Position numbers and translations under genes: made by a program. A DNA stretch of 7,710 bases from Elusimicrobiota bacterium (GTDB lineage Bacteria > Elusimicrobiota > Elusimicrobia > UBA1565 > UBA9628). The stretch spans positions 1-7,710 of the forward strand of contig JAHFCD010000088.1 in the NCBI GenBank assembly GCA_023249695.1. The letters run 5' to 3'. The notes under the pieces were generated by a model. It worked only from the letters and a program-made list of their open reading frames with translations, had not been told where the DNA came from and did not search any database. Below are positions 1 through 6,956 of the stretch, in pieces. Position 1 is the stretch's first letter; each line of letters opens with the position of its first letter.

Positions 1-105
1 TCATCGGCTTTTTTTCATCAACCAGACTACGATGATGAAGCAGCCGATCGCCGCAGCCAATACGAGCAATGCCGGAAGCTGTTCGGCGTTAAATTTAAAG
101 CCCAT
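1..105 (-). CDS. 34-residue single-span membrane peptide, function unknown
   Basis: Unrecognised small gene, ATG at 105-103, TGA at 3-1. The product has a short polar start (MGFKFNAEQ), one hydrophobic segment at about residues 10-30 rich in A, L, I and V with a Trp at 28, and a basic end (KKSR). By the positive-inside rule this predicts the N-terminus outside and the C-terminus in the cytoplasm, with no signal-peptidase site. The start lies 11 bases inside the end of the acyl-CoA ligase gene, and a GAGGAA ribosome site sits 6 bases upstream, so it is likely to be translated, possibly coupled to the ligase. Its size and topology recall small subunits that bind larger membrane complexes, such as AcrZ on AcrB, but I see no sequence match to any of these. 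A chance ORF cannot be excluded at this length; the ribosome site and the coherent membrane profile are the arguments for it. Confidence 0.6.
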   Translation of the reverse strand: MGFKFNAEQLPALLVLAAAIGCFIIVVWLMKKSR

Positions 106-1651
106 GAGCCGTTCCTCGCGCGCGCAGCGATCGCTTCAGCACCTTGCCTAGGGCGTTCTTCGGCAGCGAATCGACGAGTTCCACATCGCGCGGACGCTTG
201 TAGGGGTCGAATTTCTCACGGCAGTAGCGCATGATCCCGGCCTTTTCGAGCGGCGAGCCCTTTCGAAGGACGACGAACGCCTTGATCGTCTCGTCGCCGT
301 GCTCGTCCGGAATGCCGATGACGGCCGCCTCCTCGATGTCCGGGTTTTCTAAAAGCACCGCCTCCACCTGCGCCGGAAAGACCTTCAGCCCCTTGACGAT
401 GATCATATCCTTGAGCCGGTCGCGGATGAAGAGGTAGCCCTCGGCGTCGAGCGCGCCGATGTCGCCCGTCTTGAGCCAGCCGTCGGCCGTGAAGGCCTGC
501 CGGGTGGCGTCGGGCAGGTTGTAATAGCCCTTCATCACGCAGTCTCCGAAGACGCAGATCTCGCCCTCCTCCCCTACGGGGAGTTCCCGTTCCGTCTCAT
601 CGACGATCTTGACGCGCACCCCGCGGATCGGCGTGCCCACGCTGCCGGCCTTGGGCTTTCCGGGCGGGTTCACCGAGACGACGGGCGTCGTCTCGGTCAG
701 GCCATAGCCCTCCAAGATGGGAAGGCCGAACGACCTCCGGAAGTCCTCCAACACGGCCGGGTTCAAGGGCGCGGCGCCGGACACGGCGACGCGCACCTTC
801 CTGAAGAACCACCATTTGAGGGCCATCCCCTTCAAGCCGACGGCCTGCTTGGCGAGGACGGAGAAGATCTGCGGCACCGCGACGAAGATCGTCACGCCGT
901 GCCTGGCCATGAGCGCCAGCCACGGCTTGGGCGGCGCGATGTTAGCCGCGATGACGAGCTTAATCTTGAGCCGGAGGCTGACGAGGACGTTGCCGGTCCA
1001 CGCGAAACTGTGGAACATCGGAAGCAGGCACAGGGCGACGTCGCGCGGTCCGGCGCCCATGCGCTCGATGGACGCCTCGCAGTTGGTCACGAGGTTGCGG
1101 TGGGTGAGCATGACGCCTTTCGGGTTGCCGGTCGTGCCGGAGGTGTACAGGATCGAGGCAATGTCGCCCTCGTCGACGTCGACGACCGGCGGCTCACCGC
1201 CGGCGCTCAACAGCGCGGTGAACGGCCATTCCCCCTCGTTCAAGTCGTCCAGGACCCCGTCGGTGACCCAGAGGCGCGGAGCCGGCGCGGTCAGCGTCGC
1301 CGCCTCGCGAAGGCCTTTGAGGAACTCTTTTTGAGTCACGATTCCCTTGACCCCGCAGTCATTGAGCATATACGCGAGTTCGGCCGGCTTCTGTATCATG
1401 AAGTTGATCGGCACGGCGACCGCCCCCAGCCGAACGACGGCGAAATAGGCCTCCACGAACATCGGATGGTTGCGATGGACGATCGCCACCCGGTCCCCCT
1501 TGCCGATTCCGGCGGCGCGCAATCCAGCCGCCGCGGCGAGCGTCCGGCGTCGCAGTTCTGCGAAGGAAACCGCGTCTGATTGGGTCGCCAGGGCGACGCG
1601 ATCCGCGGCCGAATGGGCGGCTTCGTCGAGCAGTTCATTGAGATTTCTCAT
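95..1651 (-). CDS. AMP-forming long-chain acyl-CoA ligase (FadD-like)
   Basis: Cytoplasmic or membrane-associated ANL-superfamily enzyme that activates a carboxylic acid with ATP to an acyl-adenylate and transfers it to CoA. All core motifs are visible in 518 residues, a normal length: the P-loop YTSGTTGNPKG at 169-179, the A5 motif YGLTETTP at 316-323, TGD at 395-397, the hinge and motif RDRLKDMIIVKG at 410-421, and the C-terminal PKNALGK with the catalytic lysine at 503. The enzyme therefore looks intact. The motif set fits medium- or long-chain fatty-acyl ligases; the acyl-binding pocket cannot be read by eye, so an aromatic or other organic acid is possible. There is no signal peptide. 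The ATG at 1651 has AGGAAG just upstream and follows the barrel gene by 13 bases, so it belongs to the efflux operon. A fatty-acid ligase is not a usual member of an RND operon. Confidence 0.9.
   Translation of the reverse strand: MRNLNELLDEAAHSAADRVALATQSDAVSFAELRRRTLAAAAGLRAAGIGKGDRVAIVHRNHPMFVEAYFAVVRLGAVAVPINFMIQKPAELAYMLNDCGVKGIVTQKEFLKGLREAATLTAPAPRLWVTDGVLDDLNEGEWPFTALLSAGGEPPVVDVDEGDIASILYTSGTTGNPKGVMLTHRNLVTNCEASIERMGAGPRDVALCLLPMFHSFAWTGNVLVSLRLKIKLVIAANIAPPKPWLALMARHGVTIFVAVPQIFSVLAKQAVGLKGMALKWWFFRKVRVAVSGAAPLNPAVLEDFRRSFGLPILEGYGLTETTPVVSVNPPGKPKAGSVGTPIRGVRVKIVDETERELPVGEEGEICVFGDCVMKGYYNLPDATRQAFTADGWLKTGDIGALDAEGYLFIRDRLKDMIIVKGLKVFPAQVEAVLLENPDIEEAAVIGIPDEHGDETIKAFVVLRKGSPLEKAGIMRYCREKFDPYKRPRDVELVDSLPKNALGKVLKRSLRARGTAHGL
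112..117 (-). promoter_or_regulatory. Ribosome binding site of the 34-residue peptide
   Basis: GAGGAA on the minus strand, 6 bases before the ATG at 105-103. It lies inside the last codons of the acyl-CoA ligase gene, so it is not there as a spacer. It is the main support for calling the tiny downstream gene real. Confidence 0.5.
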
Positions 1652-1664
1652 GGCTTCCTGATGT

Positions 1665-2666
1665 TCAGCGAGCGTTGACCTCTTCGCTCGCTTTTCCGAA
1701 GCGCGCCGTCAGCGCGGCTTTGAGTATCCAGGCGGGAGCGAAGGCGGTCCTCTCCGCCGGCGAACGGCTGGCGTCACGAGCCTCGAAAAAACGCCGGTCG
1801 AAGCTCCGTCCCGCCGATAGATCGACGTCCACGCCCTCGCCGACGGGACAGCGAAGGCCGAGACGCGCCTCTTTACTGTCGTAGACAAGGCGGTCCCGAG
1901 ACTCAAGCCGGTCGGCGCGCAGCCATTGCCGAGGCCTGCGCTGAAAGGCCGCGTAGGCTTTGAGCTTCCTCCAGGCGCGGCGCTCGACCTCGGCGTCGAC
2001 GCCGACGGCCCCGAAGAGCGAAGCGCGCAGCGCCCAGTCGGAGTCGGGCTGGTAGCTCGCCGATATGAAAGGAAAGCCCGCGGTCACCTGCCAGCCTTGC
2101 TTGGGACGCCGCCATGAATAAGCGAAGCCCGGGAACGGCACGCCGCTGAGAAAGGTGCTGTTGTTCGAGTAGTTGAGAAAGAAGAGCCAGGCGTTGGACT
2201 CCTTGCTGGGCATCGTGTAGAAGGCGGTGGCCCGGAACTCGGTCTCCTGTATCGAGTCGAAAGGCTTGTCGGAGGCCGAGCCGACGGAAACGCGTCCTCC
2301 CCAGGCCCTCCGCTCGCCGAGTTTGCGATGGTAGCCGAGACCCGTCTCGAGGTTCCAAAGAAGATGCGGGACCGCTCCTCGGCCGTTAGGAAGAGTTGCC
2401 GGGCGGTCCGACTCGAACCGGCCGGCCCGCGCGCCTGCGGACCACTGACGCTCCCGTTCCTTCGTGAGCAGCAGAGTGCCCTGCACGGATTGGTCCGTTA
2501 TCGCGGGCGCGCCGGAGCCGCCGGGCACGGCTTCGAAGGAATAAGCGGCCGAGTCGCGCGGACTCATGAGCATGTCCAGCGGGCCGCGCGCCTGCGCGAA
2601 CGCCGGGACGCGGGCCGCAAGCACGAATGCGCAGACAATGAGTCCGCGTCTTGCGGCGGGGGTCAC
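1665..2666 (-). CDS. Exported protein, probable outer-membrane beta-barrel
   Basis: A 333-residue protein not assigned to a named family with confidence. Residues 1-24 form a Sec signal peptide: RR at 6-7, a hydrophobic core, and AFA before Q25 as the likely signal peptidase I site. The mature part is rich in alternating polar/hydrophobic stretches with aromatic ends (for example around 105-113, 122-130, 144-151, 159-167, 191-199 and 312-323), as in a beta-barrel of roughly 10-14 strands, and has a loop-like GVPFPGFAYSW at 175-185. It resembles the loosely defined porin-like proteins of the DUF6268 kind, but this is a weak resemblance. The start is GTG at 2666-2664, overlapping the preceding TGA as GTGA with no good ribosome site, so translation is probably coupled to the PII-like gene. 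The last predicted strand ends at F323 and a ten-residue polar tail follows, so the usual terminal aromatic residue of BAM substrates is absent. Possible roles are an extra outer-membrane pore for the pump substrate or a lipid transporter. Confidence 0.6.
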   Translation of the reverse strand: MTPAARRGLIVCAFVLAARVPAFAQARGPLDMLMSPRDSAAYSFEAVPGGSGAPAITDQSVQGTLLLTKERERQWSAGARAGRFESDRPATLPNGRGAVPHLLWNLETGLGYHRKLGERRAWGGRVSVGSASDKPFDSIQETEFRATAFYTMPSKESNAWLFFLNYSNNSTFLSGVPFPGFAYSWRRPKQGWQVTAGFPFISASYQPDSDWALRASLFGAVGVDAEVERRAWRKLKAYAAFQRRPRQWLRADRLESRDRLVYDSKEARLGLRCPVGEGVDVDLSAGRSFDRRFFEARDASRSPAERTAFAPAWILKAALTARFGKASEEVNAR

Positions 2667-2962
2667 AGCAGTTGTTCGCAGGGGACGGCGAAGAGGCGAA
2701 GCGGCACCTTCTCGCCCTGCGCGGTCAGCCTCACGGACAGTTCCTTCATCACGCCCGCGACTTTGCGCGCGTCGTCCTCGCCGACGGCCGAGAGCACCAT
2801 GCTGTTGTAGCCGGGCCAGGCGTGGCTGTCGAAGGCCCGCCCCATCGAGCCGGTCCCGTAGACCTCGGCCGTCTCGGTGTAGCCCGGGAGCTTCAACTCA
2901 TCGAGGGCGCTCAGCACTTCCTCATTGAGCGTCGAGCGGAAGACTAAGATCAGCATCTTCAT
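2663..2962 (-). CDS. PII-like small protein linked to an RND pump
   Basis: A 99-residue cytoplasmic protein with the PII/CutA-type beta-alpha-beta-beta-alpha-beta order: strand 2-9, helix 12-24, strand 29-36, a loop at about 37-52, strand 53-60, helix 62-80, strand 87-93. The loop carries HAWPGYN at 47-53, a signature I recall from PII-like proteins encoded beside RND efflux genes; the classical PII T-loop with its uridylylated tyrosine is absent. By analogy it would be a trimer that binds a small ligand and modulates the pump, but ligand and target are unknown. The start is ATG at 2962-2960, overlapping the permease stop as ATGA, with GGAGGAG four bases upstream. The same frame stays open for about 1.6 kb upstream, inside the permease gene; that extension is out of frame with the permease and should not be included. 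Asp45, His47 and Cys95 could serve metal binding, but this is speculative. Confidence 0.75.
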   Translation of the reverse strand: MKMLILVFRSTLNEEVLSALDELKLPGYTETAEVYGTGSMGRAFDSHAWPGYNSMVLSAVGEDDARKVAGVMKELSVRLTAQGEKVPLRLFAVPCEQLL

Positions 2963-5900
2963 CGTGCTCCTCCATGCGCCGGCGCGGCTTGTCCGGCGGC
3001 CTTCTCGTCTTTCAGGCCGAAGCGGCGGTTGACCCATTGCGTGGCGTCGTCCAGGAGCGAGTAAGCCACGGGAACGATGAGCAGGGTGATCAGAAGGCAC
3101 ATCGACTGTCCGCCGACGATGACGACGGCCATCGTCGCCCGGTTGGCGGCCCCCGGACCGCCGCCGAAGGCCACGGGAAGCATGGCCGCGACGAGCACGG
3201 TGGTCGTCATGAGGATGGGGCGCAGGCGCGTCTTGTTGGCTTCCAAGATGGCCTTGTCGCGCTCCATGCCGCGCTCGCGCAGCGTGTTCGTGTAGTCCAC
3301 CTGGAGAATGGCGTTCTTCTTGACGATGCCGAAGAGCATGAAGATGCCCATGATCGAGAAGATCGTGAGGTTTTGTCCCACGATGAGCAGCGAGAGGAGA
3401 GCGAACGGGATCGACAGCGGCAAGGTCATCATGATGGTGATCGGATGCACGAAGCTCTCGAACTGGGAGGCGAGCACCATGTACATGAAGATGAACGAGA
3501 GGCCGAAGGCGACCAGGAAGCCCCGGATCATGCGCCCGAACTCCTTGGCCCGGCCGAGCAGCCCGGTCTTGTAATCGGGGGGCAGCTTGAGCCCCTTGAC
3601 CACCGCCTCCGTTTGGTCGATCGCGTAGCCGACGGGCACGCCCTGGAGGTTGGCGGTGATCGTCACCGCTCGTTGCCGGTTGATGCGGTCGATCTGCGCG
3701 GGGCCGCGCGCCTCGACCAAAGTCGCCACGCTGTCGAGGCGGACCAGGCCGACCTTGGAGGACTGCACGTACAGCCCCGCGATCACGTCCGGGCGGTCCC
3801 GGTAGTTCTTGTCCACGCGCAGGCGCACCTGATACAAGTCGTCGCCCTCTTTGTACTTGGTGATGTCCTCCTGACCTCCCACCATGGTGCGCAGGGCGTT
3901 GGCGATGTCCTCGATCTTGACGCCGAGGTCCTGGGCGCGGTCGCGGTCGATGCGCACCCGCAGTTCGGGCTTGGCGTAGGTGAGCGAGGTGTCCACGTCC
4001 ACGATGCCCTCGGCCTTCTTGAGGCGGTCGATGATGGCGGCGGAGTATTCCCGCAGGCGGTCCAGGTCCGGGCCGGAGAGCACGTAGTTGAAGTCCGCGG
4101 ACTTGAAGCCTCCTCCCGAGATGCCGGCGACCGGCGTGACCGCGATCCGCAGGCCTTCGTATTTGGCCAGCGCCTTGCGCGCCAGGGCCATCACGACGAA
4201 CTGGTTGACCTTTTTCTTGCCCTGAGCGAGGCGGACATAGAGCAGCCCGTCGTTGACGCTCGCCCCTTCCCCCTCCCCGATGGAGGCAAGAAGGCTCTCG
4301 ACGGCCGGCAGCCTCTTGACCTCGGCCTCGATCTGCGCGAGGATGAGGTCCATGGCGTTGATCGAGGTCCCTTCGGGCGCCTTGATCGTGATTTGGAACT
4401 CGCCGGCGTCGTCCGGCGGGATGAAGTCCTTGCCGACGAAGCGGATGATGACGCCGGTCGACAGAATCGTGAGGATCGTGGCGAGGACCATCTGCCAACG
4501 GTGGCGCAGCGACCACTCGACCATCCGGCCGTAGCGTACCTTGAGATAGTCGTTGAAGCGATCGACCCACAGCTGCAGCCGGCTCTTGGGTCCGTGCTGG
4601 ATTTTAAGAAAGCGCGAACAGAGCATGGGCGTCAAAGTGAACGCGACGAAGAGGCTCACCATGATGGCGAAGGCGACGGTGAGGCCGTATTCCTTGAGGA
4701 AGCGGCCCACGATGCCGGGCATGTAGGCCAGCGGCAGGAAGATGATGACGAGCGACAAGGTCGTGGCCATGACGGCCGTGCCGATCTCGCGGGTGGCCTC
4801 GCCGGCGGCGCGCATGGCCGGGGTGCCGTCCTCCTCCATGTGCCGGAAGATGTTCTCGAGGACGACGATGGCGTCGTCGATGACGACGCCGACGGAGAGC
4901 GCCAGGCCGAGCAAGGTCATGTTGTTGAGGGTGAATCCGGCCGTGTCCATGAGGATGTAGGTGGCGATCAGGCTGGTCGGGATGGCCACGGCCGCGATCA
5001 AGGTGCTGCGGTAGCTGCCCATGAACAGGAGCACGACGAGGCTCGCCAAGACGGCGCCCAGGACAAGATGCTCCTGGACGGTGTGCACCGAGCCCAGGAT
5101 GAACTCGGACTGGTCGCGGATCACCCGTGCGCTCACGCCCGGAGGAAGACCCTTCTTGAGGGCCTCCAGGTCCTCCTTGACCCGCTGGATGACCTCGACG
5201 GTGTTCATGCCGGACTGCTTCTGGACGATCAGGGAGATCGCGCTCGTGCCGTCCAGGCGGGCGAGCGTGCGGGGCTCCTCTTCCGAATCCACGACGCGGC
5301 CGATGTCGCGCACGCGCACGGGCACGCCGTTGACGTTGGCGATGACGACCTTCTCGAACCCGCTCGGTGACTCGATGCGGCCCATCGTGCGCAGCACGAG
5401 CTCGCGCCGGCCCTGCTCGACGCGTCCGCCCGGGACCTCGATGTTCTGCTGCTCGAGGGACTCCTTGACCTGCTTGATCGAGAGCTTGAAGGCGGCGAGC
5501 TTCATCGGGTTGACGATGACGTGGACCTCACGCTCGCGGCCGCCGACCATGGTGATCTTGCCCACGCCCTTGATCGTCTCGAGGGGCTCCTTGATCCGCT
5601 TCTTGGCGAGCTCGGTGATCTCGCGCAGGGGCATGCCGCCGCTCACCGCGATCGACATCACCGGCGTGGCCCCGGGGTCGAACTTCTGGATCACCGGGGG
5701 ATCGGTGCCCTGCGGGAGATCGGCCAGCACCCGTCCGACCGCGTCGCGGACCTCCTGCGCGCCGACGTCGGCGTCCTTCTCCAGGACGAAGGTGACGATG
5801 ACCTGGCTCAGACCCTCGAAGCTCGACGAGCGCAGCTCGTCGATGCCGGAGATGGTGTTGACCGCCTCCTCGATTTGCTTGGTGACCGAGGTCTCGATCT

Positions 5901-6072
5901 CCTCCGGGCTCGCGCCGCGCAAAGTGGTGGTGATCGTCACGATCGGGAAGTCGATGTTGGGAAAGAGATCGACGCCGAGCCGGCTGTAGGAGAACAGGCC
6001 CAGCACCACCAAAGCCGAGATCATCATGGTGGCGAAGATGGGGCGGCTGATGCTGACGTCGGCGAGCTTCAC
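2959..6072 (-). CDS. RND efflux permease, HAE-1 (AcrB-like) family
   Basis: Inner-membrane proton/substrate antiporter, 1037 residues against 1049 for AcrB, complete. Twelve membrane segments can be placed: TM1 about 12-30, TM2-TM6 about 335-352, 357-376, 384-405, 433-453 and 463-486, TM7 about 528-546, TM8-TM12 about 849-869, 872-895, 903-923, 950-972 and 978-1007. Two large periplasmic porter/docking regions lie between TM1 and TM2 and between TM7 and TM8. The proton-relay residues are present: the Asp pair D399-D400 in GVVIDDAIVVLEN (TM4), K919 in KKNAIL (TM10) and R951 in LRPILMT (TM11). The lone TM4 Asp pair and overall pattern favour HAE-1 (organic substrates) over the heavy-metal HME group, though substrate cannot be read. 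The start is GTG at 6072-6070, overlapping the adaptor stop as GTGA, with GGGAGAG five bases upstream. The stop overlaps the PII-like start. The TolC-type channel and adaptor encoded just upstream are its natural partners. Confidence 0.95.
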   Translation of the reverse strand: MKLADVSISRPIFATMMISALVVLGLFSYSRLGVDLFPNIDFPIVTITTTLRGASPEEIETSVTKQIEEAVNTISGIDELRSSSFEGLSQVIVTFVLEKDADVGAQEVRDAVGRVLADLPQGTDPPVIQKFDPGATPVMSIAVSGGMPLREITELAKKRIKEPLETIKGVGKITMVGGREREVHVIVNPMKLAAFKLSIKQVKESLEQQNIEVPGGRVEQGRRELVLRTMGRIESPSGFEKVVIANVNGVPVRVRDIGRVVDSEEEPRTLARLDGTSAISLIVQKQSGMNTVEVIQRVKEDLEALKKGLPPGVSARVIRDQSEFILGSVHTVQEHLVLGAVLASLVVLLFMGSYRSTLIAAVAIPTSLIATYILMDTAGFTLNNMTLLGLALSVGVVIDDAIVVLENIFRHMEEDGTPAMRAAGEATREIGTAVMATTLSLVIIFLPLAYMPGIVGRFLKEYGLTVAFAIMVSLFVAFTLTPMLCSRFLKIQHGPKSRLQLWVDRFNDYLKVRYGRMVEWSLRHRWQMVLATILTILSTGVIIRFVGKDFIPPDDAGEFQITIKAPEGTSINAMDLILAQIEAEVKRLPAVESLLASIGEGEGASVNDGLLYVRLAQGKKKVNQFVVMALARKALAKYEGLRIAVTPVAGISGGGFKSADFNYVLSGPDLDRLREYSAAIIDRLKKAEGIVDVDTSLTYAKPELRVRIDRDRAQDLGVKIEDIANALRTMVGGQEDITKYKEGDDLYQVRLRVDKNYRDRPDVIAGLYVQSSKVGLVRLDSVATLVEARGPAQIDRINRQRAVTITANLQGVPVGYAIDQTEAVVKGLKLPPDYKTGLLGRAKEFGRMIRGFLVAFGLSFIFMYMVLASQFESFVHPITIMMTLPLSIPFALLSLLIVGQNLTIFSIMGIFMLFGIVKKNAILQVDYTNTLRERGMERDKAILEANKTRLRPILMTTTVLVAAMLPVAFGGGPGAANRATMAVVIVGGQSMCLLITLLIVPVAYSLLDDATQWVNRRFGLKDEKAAGQAAPAHGGAR
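2967..2973 (-). promoter_or_regulatory. Ribosome binding site of the PII-like gene
   Basis: GGAGGAG on the minus strand, four bases before the ATG at 2962-2960 and inside the end of the permease gene. It decides the start of the PII-like protein, because the reading frame itself remains open far upstream. Confidence 0.75.
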
Positions 6073-6956
6073 TTTTTCTCTCCCGGCTCCGCGGCCAGCA
6101 CCTGGACCGCGCTGCCGTCCTTGAGCCCGTAAAGTCCGAAGGTGACGACCTGCTCGCCCGGAGCGACGCCGCTCTTGACTTCGACGAAAGCCTCCGTCTT
6201 GAGCCCCTCGACGATCTCGCGCTTGACGGCCTTGCCGTCCTTGATGACGAAGAGGACCGGGCCGCTGCCGTCGACGACGGCCTCGACGGGCACCGCCAGC
6301 ACGCCCGCCTTGGAGGTCACGACGATGGAGAGATTGGCGAACATGCCGGAGCGCAGCATCCCCGAGGAGTTGTCGAGCAGGACCTCCATGTAGGCGGTGC
6401 GCGTGGCGGGATCGACGACGGGGCTGACCCGCGAGACCCGGCCCTGGAAGGTCCGGTCGGGGAAGGCCTCGATGCGCACGCGCACGTCCTGGCCGGTCCG
6501 GACGCGCCCGGCGTAGCGCTCCGGGACGTCGGCCTTTGCGATGACGGCGCTGACGTCGGCGACGAGGGCGATCGGCGTGTTGAGGGTCACGTTGGCGCCG
6601 CGGTCAAGGTAGACCCGGCCGATGACTCCGTTGAGGGTCGACGGCACGGGGGCCGGCTCGAAGCGCACGCCCACCTCATCGCGCTCGACGAACGCGATGG
6701 TCTGGTCCTTGCGGACGGGATCGCCTTCCTTAACAAGGTACTCCTTGAGCTTGCCGGGCGCGCGAGAGAAGACCGTCGCCTCGTCCTTGGCCTTGAGAGA
6801 GCCGACGAGGATCAATGCGTCCTCGAGAGTGCGCTTGGCCGCCGGTTCGACCCGCACCGGGAAAGTCTCGACCGCAGGCGGAGGAATCTCTTTCTTGCAG
6901 CCGGCCGCGGCCGTCAGGCCCAGCAACAACACGCCTAATGTCCGCCGTGAAATCAT
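6069..6956 (-). CDS. RND membrane fusion protein (HlyD/AcrA family), short form
   Basis: Periplasmic adaptor that joins the permease to the outer-membrane channel. The 295 residues begin with a lipoprotein-type signal: RR at 4-5, a hydrophobic run, then AAG before Cys20 (A instead of the usual L at -3, so a slightly imperfect lipobox), predicting a lipid anchor in the inner membrane. Next come the first barrel-sandwich half at about 55-90 (VKEGDPVRKDQ at 75-85), the second half at about 106-133 (NGVIGRV at 109-115), a beta-barrel domain at about 138-213 (DPATRT at 182-187, RSGMFANL at 202-209) and a membrane-proximal domain from about 216. Only some 15-18 residues separate the two sandwich halves, where AcrA has a long coiled-coil hairpin; here it seems absent. 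The ATG at 6956-6954 overlaps the channel gene stop as ATGA, with GAGGAG at 6970-6965, eight bases upstream. Confidence 0.92.
   Translation of the reverse strand: MISRRTLGVLLLGLTAAAGCKKEIPPPAVETFPVRVEPAAKRTLEDALILVGSLKAKDEATVFSRAPGKLKEYLVKEGDPVRKDQTIAFVERDEVGVRFEPAPVPSTLNGVIGRVYLDRGANVTLNTPIALVADVSAVIAKADVPERYAGRVRTGQDVRVRIEAFPDRTFQGRVSRVSPVVDPATRTAYMEVLLDNSSGMLRSGMFANLSIVVTSKAGVLAVPVEAVVDGSGPVLFVIKDGKAVKREIVEGLKTEAFVEVKSGVAPGEQVVTFGLYGLKDGSAVQVLAAEPGEKK

Noticed and set aside
9..15. Run of seven T on the plus strand as a possible terminator, or as an A-run slippage site in the small peptide gene
   Set aside because: No stem precedes the T-run. On the minus strand it is simply the two Lys codons plus the next base; slippage would extend the peptide beyond the window, which cannot be judged here.
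717..1579. Two overlapping plus-strand open frames opposite the acyl-CoA ligase
   Set aside because: No motifs, no convincing ribosome site sought or needed, and the minus-strand ligase keeps every catalytic motif across this stretch.
2963..4570. Upstream extension of the PII-like frame to a 635-residue protein
   Set aside because: The first 536 residues are a frame-shifted reading of the permease, rich in R, G and P. A good ribosome site and ATG at 2962 mark the true start, and the 99-residue product alone has a coherent fold.
2974..5370. A 798-codon open frame on the plus strand opposite the permease
   Set aside because: Its product is a low-complexity mix dominated by D, H, E, G and R, with no domain motif. 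It mirrors the G/C-ending codons of the real permease gene, which matches family sequence throughout.
5021..6132. Plus-strand open frames opposite the start of the permease
   Set aside because: Compositional shadows: Ser/Arg/Thr-rich or Asp/His/Leu-rich translations without recognisable motifs, overlapping a gene with full family support.
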